Shown here: positions 1-7,831 of the stretch, piece by piece
Numbering within the stretch: the stretch's first letter is position 1
Layout of the letters: each line of letters starts with the position of its first letter
The notes under the pieces: generated by a model
Databases searched by the model: none
What the model saw: only the letters and a program-made list of their open reading frames with translations
Told to the model about the DNA's origin: nothing
Source of the DNA: Pseudoips prasinana
Taxonomy: Eukaryota > Arthropoda > Insecta > Lepidoptera > Nolidae
Assembly (NCBI GenBank): GCA_951640165.1
Contig: OX621244.1
Coordinates: forward strand, 17,316,001-17,380,000
Reading direction: 5' to 3'
Length of the DNA stretch: 64,000 bases
Translations under genes and position numbers: made by a program

Positions 1-1157
1 AGGTCGTCAAGGGTCTCAGCCATGACTACTATATCGTCGGCAAATCGAAGGTGGGTGATGTACTCGCCATTGACATTGATGCCAAAGCCTTTCCAGTCCA
101 GAAGCTTGAAGACATCTTCCAATGCAGCGATGAACAGTTTCGGAGATATAACATCTCCCTGTCTCACACCTCGCTGCAAGTGGATAGGTTTCGAGTTCTG
201 GTCCTGGAGTCGCACTGACATAGTGGCGTTTTCGTACAAACACTTTAACACCTCGATATACCGGTAGTCGATTTGGCACCTTTGGAGAGACCTCAGTACG
301 GCCCAAGTTTCGATCGAATCGAAGGCTTTCTCATAGTCCACAAACGCTAAGCATAATGGCTGGTTATACTCTTCGGTCTTCTGTATAACCTGCCGCAGCG
401 TATGTATGTGGTCTATGGTACTAAAGCCTTTACGGAAACCGGCTTGTTCGGGAGGCTGGAAGTCGTCAAACCTGCGTGCGAGACGATTCGTAATGACCCT
501 CGAAAACAACTTGTAAACATGGCTCAGCAGTGTGATGGGTCTGTAATTCTTCAAGAGGGTTTTATCGCCCTTTTTGAAGAAGAGCACCACCACACCCCTG
601 TGCCATGCTTTTGGCGTTTGACCTTCTAGTATGACGGAGTTAAATAACTTCTGAAGGGCCCGTAGGATTGGTGTACCACCCGCCTTCAGAAGCTCTGCCG
701 TAATTCCATCATCACCAGGCGCCTTGTTGTTCTTAAGCTGTTCGAGAGCCATTCTAATCTCGCACAGGCTGACGTCCGGGATGTCGTCGGTGAAGTGTTG
801 GGTTAGTCGTGCTCTGGGATCTGAGGCACAACTATCGACAGGTGACTGGGTTTTCGCATACAGCTGTCCATAGAACCTCTCGATCTCTCCCAGCAACTCA
901 GGTTTAGACGTGACGATTCTGCCATCCTCAGTCTTCAGCTTCGTCAGTTGGCTCTGTCCAACAGACAGTTCTCTTGCAAACACTTTAGAGCCTTTGTTCC
1001 GCTCAATGGCTTCTTTAATACAATTTGTATTAAATTGGCGCGTGTCGCGTGTCAAAGACTTTGAGATCTGTCTGTTGAGCTGCCGGTATCTGGTAGCATC
1101 ATCAGAGGATGTCAGTACCATTTTCCGTCTTTCGTCCATAAGCAGCAGGGTATAAAA
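1..1157 (-). mobile_element. RTE-clade LINE, 5'-truncated copy, reverse-transcriptase part
   Basis: This copy runs off the left edge and is nearly identical to 16523-17679, at a constant offset of 16522. Translated on the minus strand it gives the middle of an RTE reverse transcriptase, including the RT motifs FVDYEKAFDSIE and RGVRQGDVISPKL and, near base 50, RFADDIVV. At base 165 it keeps the CAG (Gln) codon that is a stop in the 15.8-19 kb copy. I see no break in the reading frame here. Similarity stops abruptly at about 1157, inside the coding region. That is the usual 5' truncation of a LINE. The 3' end lies outside the window. Confidence 0.9.
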
Positions 1158-1254
1158 TTAAAATTCATACCTATCGATAATTTAATCATACCACGGCTAA
1201 GCCCTATGGTATCTTATTTTTAGATACGTAATATTCCAAGAAAATGCTAATAAA

Positions 1255-1410
1255 TATTGATGGATTGGACCCCGATGGTCCAGCCCCATGTATTAAGTAA
1301 GTTCTTACAATACTTTTTACAGAATAATCCCAAAATCACTTGGCCCGGCCCGGGATTTGAACCCAGGACCTGCTTATCTGCGGGTATTAACACGCTAGAC
1401 CAACTATTAT
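1255..1410 (-). mobile_element. tRNA-derived SINE
   Basis: The minus strand carries a tRNA-like head with an A-box-like stretch near 1400 and a B box of the form GGGTTCAAATCCCGG near 1350-1366. A non-tRNA body follows towards 1255. The anticodon arm is not tRNA-like, so this is a SINE head rather than a tRNA gene. The boundaries are approximate. Confidence 0.6.
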
Positions 1411-1907
1411 ATATTTTGTTTTGTATTATAAATCAAGGAATGATGCATTGTAACACATGTAACTACCTAAACTTGATGAGGTACTTGATGATTTTCTTTT
1501 GTTTTTGACGGAATAGAATAATTTCCTGTACATTACCCATTACCTTTAAAACATTGTACACTGAATCTCCAAAAGACCAATCAGATGTTACACAGTGGGT
1601 TTGTGTAACATCTGTTATCATATCTGTCGGTATGAACACTTTTAATTATTTCTATACTATTACAAATTTACAAGTTATAAACTTTAAAAGGCTTATTAGA
1701 CTTCGTTCCTGCCTAAACTAAATAGCCTATCCAAAGTTTTCTTTGAACCGACCCAGTAACAATATCTTTGTATTTGCCAGATGAGACCGTATGTAGAGGA
1801 GCATCATTTGATGATTTAGTTACTCATTGTATGAATATGAACACAGAAAAAAAGCCTATCACCCGACTCATTATGGTTCTATATATTTGTCATAGTATTT
1901 TTTTATC
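1411..1907. other. non-coding AT-rich stretch
   Basis: I see no coding signal or recognisable repeat here. The sequence is AT-rich intergenic DNA. Confidence 0.5.
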
Positions 1908-2091
1908 CGACTAATATTATAAAGTTGAAAGTTTATGAGTGTGTGAGTGAGTATGTTTGTTACTTCTTCACGTCTAAACGGCTGGAACGACTTTAATAAA
2001 ATTTGGTATGGAGCTAGCTGACACCCTGGATTAACATAAAGGATATAATTTATAAATATTGACGAGGGTAAAACCGCGGGGCATAGCTAGT
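1908..2091 (+). mobile_element. short non-autonomous Helitron
   Basis: The element opens with ACTAATATTATAAAG and ends with GCATAGCTAGT. It contains the phrase CACGTCTAAACGGCTGGAAC and a GAAATTTGGTATGGAG-like stretch that I know from lepidopteran Helitron derivatives. The CTAG|T end fits Helitron insertion between A and T. It has no coding capacity. Confidence 0.6.
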
Positions 2092-2292
2092 TGTATTATA
2101 TTACTCACTGACAAAAGATTGCTATCTTCCTCATTGTTCTACAAAACTAATAGCTTCTTCGCTGTGTTAATTCTTTAGCCAAGAACTTGGCTAAAACTCT
2201 TGCTTCTATTGAGCAATGTAGTGTTGACATAAATAATATCTATCAGTACTGTCTGATATAACATTGTCCCGAGATATTACTGTTCCTACTAA

Positions 2293-2450
2293 CATCTATA
2301 TAAATAAAAATGAATCACCGAAAAGCAAATATTTAATAATATCGGAAAAGAGAGTGTGCGAATGAGACAGAACACTGAGAAGATTGTGAGATGTATTATG
2401 TTTTTTAGTTGATAAAATATGGCGGTACGAAGTTCGCCGGTACAGCTAGT
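2293..2450 (+). mobile_element. short non-autonomous Helitron
   Basis: It opens with CATCTATATAAATAAAAATG and ends with GGTACAGCTAGT. A GC-rich terminal hairpin (GGCGGTACGAAGTTCGCC) lies about 10 bases before the CTAG terminus, the standard Helitron 3' end. This is a second Helitron family distinct from the one at 1.9 kb; the copy at 42.8 kb looks related. Confidence 0.65.
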
Positions 2451-2734
2451 TTTGAATATATCCCATTCAAATGACATTTGTATTCAGAATAATTTTAATT
2501 AAATGGTACACAATAGAAGATTTCTCTAGCATCATGGCAAATTCTAATCACAATTCTACTGTCTTTAGGTGATAAGACAGATTCAGACATTTTAATTACA
2601 AAAATGATCACCAAAATATTCAAGGTTTCATGGCAAAAGAGCTATAAGTAATTGGAGTTGTTTTTTGAATTGTAACAATATAGATATTTTCTATTTAACT
2701 GAGCTATTTGAAAAGCTAATGCGTAGACTTTTGC
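2451..2734. other. non-coding stretch
   Basis: This stretch is AT-rich with no recognisable gene. The RT remnant that follows may begin somewhat earlier than marked. Confidence 0.4.
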
Positions 2735-3150
2735 TATTTGTCCAAAGTGTTCGATTGCGTTTATACTCTGGTCAGAAATTGACACCACTATGGTATTAGG
2801 AACAAGGCTCTCGAACTTCTTGGGCAATAGAATTCAGAAAGTCGAAATAAACGGTATAACATCTGTGTGATCCATTCCAGTCCAGATCCAGTGATGATGG
2901 GAGTCCTATAGGGGTCAGTTCTTGGCCCATTCTGGTTTTTAATATATATAAATGACTTACCATACTATATAAGAGATATGCATGAGATTGTGTAGTTTGC
3001 AGATGATACTTCCTTGACATTTAATATAATCCAAACCATGCAATCTCTAAAGTTGTTTAATGCCAATACTCTTGTGTTCTGCCAATGATAAGAAAACTAG
3101 TCATTCAATTCACTACACCTAATGTGAAACAGGTGACAACCAATGTACAA
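2735..3150 (+). pseudogene. degenerate CR1/Jockey-type LINE reverse transcriptase, core
   Basis: The plus-strand translation, broken by stops and frameshifts, reads in order: a LSKVFDCV palm motif near 2735; HHYGIRNKALELL; QKVEINGITS near 2840; the motif GV-stop-GSVLGPFWFLIYINDLP near 2899-2962; the active-site box FADDTSL near 2998; and LVIQFTTPNVKQVTTNVQL to about 3150. This is the canonical order of a non-LTR RT. In-frame stops and a lost Pro/Gln in the GVPQG box show that it is dead. It probably continues at 3785 after an interruption of about 630 bp. Confidence 0.8.
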
Positions 3151-3154
3151 CTTA

Positions 3155-3421
3155 GTTGGTTAGTTGGGCGATTGGTATCCGCAAATAGCCTCCTGATTGG
3201 GCCATTGTACCTGAACTTATTTGGCCAGTCGAACCTTTCTAGTTCCATCCAGAAGTCCAAGAGCTCTTGAAAGCTTGGCCTGAGTGTTTTCTTCAGTATC
3301 TTCGGATCGTTGAGGAACTTTGCCCGTTGGCTGGCAGTGCTATTGCAGTGTAGCAGTATGTGTGCCAGTGTTTCTTCAGATTCAAAGCAACCTGTACACA
3401 AGGGGCTGTCGGTGACAACTT
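3155..3421 (-). pseudogene. C-terminal fragment of an RNase H-type LINE ORF2 (R1/I-like)
   Basis: The minus strand encodes LCTGCFESEETLAHILLHC, which has the spacing of the C-x2-C-x8-H-x4-C zinc-binding motif that follows RNase H in R1/I-type retrotransposons. An acidic tail follows. The same module in another family is at 53.0-53.4 kb. Only the extreme C-terminus is present. It lies in the opposite orientation inside the plus-strand LINE remnant and next to the SAP18 duplicate. Confidence 0.7.
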
Positions 3422-3445
3422 AATGGAGCTGAGTTGAGTATAATT

Positions 3446-3709
3446 CATATGGACACACTACATGAATATTGATTACAAATTTGAAGTTATACATAGGGTT
3501 TGTTTACTCTTTAAACATCTCTTAGTTACTACATTATTCTGACCAGGAAGTAGAATCATTATGCCACTCTTATGGGTTTGGGTGCGTAAATATTGATAAA
3601 ATTCCTGTGGATCACTATAGAACTACTCACCAACAAAGTGGTGCGCGTAACCGAGATTGTTTGTAAATAAAACCATACCTTCTCCCTATCGACCGGTTTT
3701 TCCGTGGGC
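3446..3709 (-). pseudogene. duplicated fragment of SAP18 exon 1 and intron 1
   Basis: This stretch aligns without gaps to 6164-6427 (constant offset 2718), with about ten mismatches by eye. It contains the last 31 nt of SAP18 exon 1, encoding PTEKPVDREK, the GT splice donor and about 233 nt of intron 1. It lacks the start codon and exon 2. Because the intron is retained, it arose at DNA level and not as a processed retrocopy. It is flanked by pieces of a LINE. Confidence 0.92.
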
Positions 3710-3784
3710 CAACGTGTTGGGATAACTGTATTCTTGGGTATCACAATTTCATACGAAAAGTTCTGCAGCATATGCAGTTAAAAC

Positions 3785-4275
3785 TAGTAGACGGCTCACC
3801 GATGTTGAAACAGCTAGAATGTTTTACTTCAATAATTTTGTAGTATTATGTCATATAGAATTCTGAATTCCGTTCTGGGGAACATCTACGGACATTAACC
3901 CAATATTTATATTGCAGAAAAGAGCTATAAGAGCTGACTACAATATTGGCCTGAGTGTCTCTAAGAGAAAAGTTCAAATAGGTTAATATTCTAACTGTAG
4001 CATTGCAGTATATGTAAGAAAATCTACTAGATGTGCATAAACATATAGATTCCTTCTGTAAAAGGAGAGGTACACATAATATAAATACTAGATATAAGCA
4101 TAATCTTATGTTTCATACTAACCATCTCCAATAAAAAAAAGTAAGTCTTTTATGGGACTATAAGATTCTATGACAAACTTCCCAAATTAGAGAATTATCT
4201 ACAAATAATTGTGTAACAGGGTTTATTACCAAATTTGTGAAGACAAAAGGGTCTTAGGATTGAATTTGTTGAAGT
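3785..4275 (+). pseudogene. degenerate CR1/Jockey-type LINE, C-terminal part
   Basis: The plus strand reads RRLTDVETARMFYFNNF, then FWGTSTDINPIFILQKRAIR, a (V/L)SKRKVQ block and degenerate remains of the FYNKLP box near 4180. This is the usual order of the post-RT C-terminal region in CR1/Jockey-like elements of insects. It follows on logically from the RT core at 2735-3150, so both pieces are probably one element split by the intervening 630 bp. Many stops are present. Confidence 0.75.
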
Positions 4276-4323
4276 GTGTCCAGAAACATAAAAAGTAATT
4301 AATTAATCTTGAGCAAAATTTAT

Positions 4324-4912
4324 TAAAAAAACCGGCCAAGTGCGAGTCGGACTCACACATGAAGGGTTCCGTAGCAGCATGTATTTCAGTTGATTAAATG
4401 AAAGCAAATTGCGGTTAATAACATATTAAAAAAAACTACTTGCTAGATCTCGTTCAAACCAATTTTCGTTGTTAGTTTCTATGGTAATGTACATCATATA
4501 TTTTTTTAGTTATATCATTCTCTTATTTTAGAAGTTACAGAGGGGTGACACTCATTTTACCACTTTGGTAATGTCTCTCGCGCAAACTATTCAGTTTAGA
4601 CAAAAATGATATTAGGAACCTCAATATGATTTTTGAAGACCTATCCATAGATATCCCACATGTATGGGTACGACGAAATATTTTTTTTTGAGTTTCAGAT
4701 CTATGTATGGCGACCCCCAAAATTATTGTTCTTTTTGTATAAAAATCTTAATGCGGTTCACAAAATACACCTACTTACCAAGTTTCAGCAGTACAGCTCT
4801 TATAGTTTCGGAAAAAAGTGGCTGTGACATATGGACGGACAGACAGACAGACAGACATGACAAATCTATAAGGGTTCCGTTTTTTGCCATTTGGCTACGG
4901 AACCCTAAAAAA
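4324..4912 (+). mobile_element. dispersed lepidopteran repeat with (GACA)n tract
   Basis: It opens with ACCGGCCAAGTGCGAGTCGG and closes with GGCTACGGAACCCTAAAAA. Just inside the ends are the inverted motifs GGGTTCCGTAG (about 4364) and CTACGGAACCC (about 4895). A short (GACA)n microsatellite sits at 4836-4856. I recognise this as a very common interspersed repeat of Lepidoptera. I do not know which transposon class it belongs to, and it encodes no convincing protein. Confidence 0.7.
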
Positions 4913-5121
4913 GGATTGTTTGTGTGGTAGGGTAAAAAAAATATGTTTCCACATAAAAATATATATTTACAGAATAGTATATTTGTTGAATGGTTTTATT
5001 ATAAATGAATCCCATTAATTATGAATTTTAGCTCCTTTATGAAATGCTGTTAGGGATAAACAGTTGCCAATAGCTCAGTAAGAGTTTAATAAAACATTTC
5101 TCTGTAAGTTGTGAAAAATGG

Positions 5122-5127
5122 TTTATT
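5122..5127 (-). promoter_or_regulatory. candidate SAP18 polyadenylation signal
   Basis: On the minus strand an AATAAA hexamer lies about 550 nt after the SAP18 stop codon. If it is used, the 3' UTR would include both hairpins at 5.26 and 5.52 kb. Placement is inferred from the hexamer alone. Confidence 0.3.
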
Positions 5128-5256
5128 TCATTAAAACTTATTGATGTACATAACATAAGCATATTCAAGAGGAAGAGAAGTTTGTAGGTTCATCTAAAAT
5201 TAAAAAGGTTCATTAGATGCAATATATTCAGAGACTGATTAGCAAACCTGCTACAC

Positions 5257-5328
5257 TTTAATAGACTGTACCACTGGTAGAGGAAGGTATCAAAATACCT
5301 TCCTCTACCAGTGGTACAGTCTATTAAA
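5257..5328. repeat. perfect 34-bp inverted repeat (hairpin)
   Basis: Arms 5257-5290 and 5295-5328 are perfect reverse complements with a 4-nt CAAA loop. It lies downstream of SAP18 in that gene's orientation. Confidence 0.95.
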
Positions 5329-5515
5329 ATAATACAATTTACAATACTTTTAGTATGTTTTACTTCTGGGTTCTGGATTAGTTTCTTACAACAATTTCAC
5401 TTCCATCATCATTATATCATCACTTGCATATAAGGTGTATTTATATATACATATGCATAACTTAATTTTGGCAAAATTACAATGGATGATTTTAAATTCA
5501 ATATTCAAACCAATA

Positions 5516-5563
5516 TTACATAAGCTGATCCAATATAAAGGTATATTGGATAAGCTTATGTAA
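5516..5563. repeat. 22-bp inverted repeat (hairpin)
   Basis: Arms 5516-5537 and 5542-5563 pair with one mismatch around a 4-nt loop. It lies about 110 nt past the SAP18 stop codon, so it is probably transcribed in the 3' UTR. Confidence 0.9.
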
Positions 5564-5675
5564 TTTATAAAAGAAATATGCTATTTTTCACTGACCCTCC
5601 TCCAGTTTTGTCAATTTTATATGTAACAAAACTACAAATATGCCTATGTTAAGGAATCTTAAAGAAACAGTATCA

Positions 5676-6471
5676 CTAATAGGGACGATTATTCATGTAC
5701 GGCTGTGGACGTCTCATTGGAGGAGGCATCCTGTTAGGGGGTGTAATTGATATATCCAGATAATTACCAATTTGGAACTTAACCTGTGATAATGTTTTAT
5801 TATCATCACCTCCACGCTGTCCTGAACATGTCACTCCAATCTCTCTCATTCGATATGAAGGAGTCCGTAAATCTGGATACACAATTGCAAAGTCAAAATA
5901 TGTTCCTTTACGTCTAGTCTCTGGGTTTACTTCTTTCACTAAGCCTGTGAGTTCGCGAAGAGTGGCATCCATCCATGTGTAGATTTGGAGCTCATTTTGA
6001 GGTACATTTCCCCTCAAATAGTCACCAGGTGAGTTATGTCGTCCCGTTGAACAAAATACTCGAAGTAGGAGTGGACAGGTCTGCAAAGAAACTAGAACTA
6101 TAGCACATTTACTACAGGGCATTGTATTAATAACTTCATACATAACTAATGACAACTGTAATGCATATAGACACACTACATGAATATTGATTACAAATTT
6201 GAAGTTATAAATAGGGTTTGTTTACTCTTTGAACATCTCTTAGTTACTACAATATTCTGCCCAGGAAGTAGAATCATTATGCCACTTTTATGGGTATGGG
6301 TGCGTAAATATTGATAAAATTCCTGTGGATCACTATAGAACTACTCACCAACAAAGTGGTGCACGTAACCGAGATTGTTTGTAAATAAAATCATACCTTC
6401 TCCCTATCGACCGGTTTCTCCGTGGGCTTAACCTCTTCGACAATCATGGACTCTAGTCCCGCCATTTTCAT
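5676..6471 (-). CDS. SAP18: SAP18, Sin3-associated polypeptide p18 (two exons)
   Basis: Exon 1 is 6471-6397 (MKMAGLESMIVEEVKP to VDREK) and ends at a GT donor. Exon 2 is 6080-5676 and begins after a TTTCTTTGCAG acceptor with TCPLLLRVF. Both junctions are phase 0, giving a protein of about 159 residues, close to the usual 150-odd. Family hallmarks are the TEKPVDREKTCPLLLRVF start, ELQIYTWMDATLRELTGLVKEV, a KGTYFDFAIVYPD block, QKFQIG-like VKFQIGNYLDISITPPNR and a proline/arginine tail. SAP18 adopts a ubiquitin-like fold. It bridges Sin3/HDAC repression and the ASAP/PSAP splicing complexes in the nucleus. A second ATG two codons in (6465) could also serve as the start. Part of exon 1 is duplicated at 3.4-3.7 kb. 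Confidence 0.95.
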
Positions 6472-7050
6472 AATAATAAAACGTCCTTATATTGGCTGGT
6501 GACCAAAATGTATATTTACACAATTTTTACTAGCACGTGTGATGTAAATATTCAACAATAATCAGTTTTTAATTTTTTTTATATCAATTATCTGTTGTTG
6601 AGTTCTATTATATCCACAGAGCATAATTATGTGTTGTCTGTCACTCATTTTTGTACACTGTACAGATAAGTAAAGTACAAAATAAACCTTAGCTATTTCC
6701 ACCTTTTGAGTCGTAAAGTAAAGACTATAATATAACAAACTACGTTGCGTGCGTGAAGGTTAGCATTCATTTAAGTGTTGTAAATTTTAAGAAAAATAGC
6801 GTCTTGTGAATACCCATAATTTTCCGCAACGCATACATAACAAACAATGCGACCTAGTAGCTTACAGCGAACGGTGGGTCAGGGGATTATAAAGACAACT
6901 AGTGTTTGCGAACAGAACCTTTATTAATCAACAGTGACAATTGGTGGATCACTATGATCACGGAACACACTTATGTATAGTCCCACTGACAAGCACTGCG
7001 TATAAACGTAGTTTTTAAAATTATCTTTGCTTAACACCCTTCTCACCTGT
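6472..7050. other. SAP18 upstream region
   Basis: This AT-rich region is presumably the SAP18 promoter/5' flank. I see no TATA box or element that I can defend, and no other gene. Confidence 0.4.
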
Positions 7051-7229
7051 GCCTCTAGCACGAGTTCCTGCAGTTTACTTACTCGATCACACGTACAGTT
7101 TCGTCCCATACATTGAGCACCAGAGTTTTAGTTCTTAATAGTTTCCGCGAGAGTCGCTGGTGCTCAATGTATGGGAGGAAACTGTGCGTGTGATCGAGTA
7201 AGTAAACTGCAGGAACTCGTGCTAGAGGC
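7051..7229. repeat. 73-bp near-perfect inverted repeat
   Basis: Arms 7051-7123 and 7157-7229 are reverse complements with two mismatches and a 33-nt spacer. It lies about 600 bp upstream of the SAP18 start. Both arms can be read as M-G-(R/G)-N-C-(T/A)-C-D-R-V-S-K-L-Q-E-L, but I recognise no gene, and the shared peptide follows from the inverted duplication. Confidence 0.95.
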
Positions 7230-7670
7230 TGCACTGAACACTGTTCACTTTCACTTTTTCTTCTTATTCTTGATTCACCTTCACTTGAATTAACACTATC
7301 CATTTGGTGTCGATCACAGATATCTAAAATAGGAGATGGCCTATCCCACCACTAATATGCTATGCAGTCCAAGTGTCACCAACTGAATTCACGCACACAA
7401 TGACTCACTGAATAAATACAAAGACACGCACACATTGCATTTACGTACTCTTGGAGATCTGCGCTCGCATTGGGTAACACATTCAAAAAGGATTTATGTG
7501 TTTGTTAATACATACAATGTGAAATCGCGTAAGCATGCACTCACACAAAGGCAGTACTACACTATAGCCGGCTATAGTGAGTTCAACAGGTAGTCGATAG
7601 AATGTTATCGATATAATGGTAATTTAAGTATTCGATCACGTGAAATCATTGACATTTGGATTGGATGGAA
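7230..7670. other. non-coding stretch
   Basis: No gene is seen. The short minus-strand reading frame starting at 7303 is mostly the hairpin arm. Confidence 0.4.
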
Positions 7671-7831
7671 ACCTAAATATTTTTTTTTTTTTTTTTTTTT
7701 TTTTCCATTTCATTCTCTCTATCTGCGATCAGCCTCACAGCTATAATCAGATCTTGTGTTTGTTTTGAGAGCTTTTATGAGATTAGCACATCCTGTGATG
7801 TGGTCTCTCTTATTCAGATTATGATTTAAAA

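Noticed and set aside
16..1155. Several 75-96-codon frames overlapping the left-edge LINE
   Set aside because: They are other-frame shadows of the minus-strand RTE reverse transcriptase.
3559..3771. 70-codon minus-strand frame containing TEKPVDREK
   Set aside because: It is the SAP18 exon fragment reading through into intron sequence, not a second SAP18 gene: no start region and no exon 2.
4664..4930. 88-codon frame ending in a DRQTDRHD stretch
   Set aside because: It translates the (GACA)n tract and the end of a dispersed repeat.
6924..7303. Possible coiled-coil protein from the inverted repeat (CDRVSKLQELVLE)
   Set aside because: The peptide appears on both strands only because the DNA is inverted-duplicated; there is no independent coding evidence.
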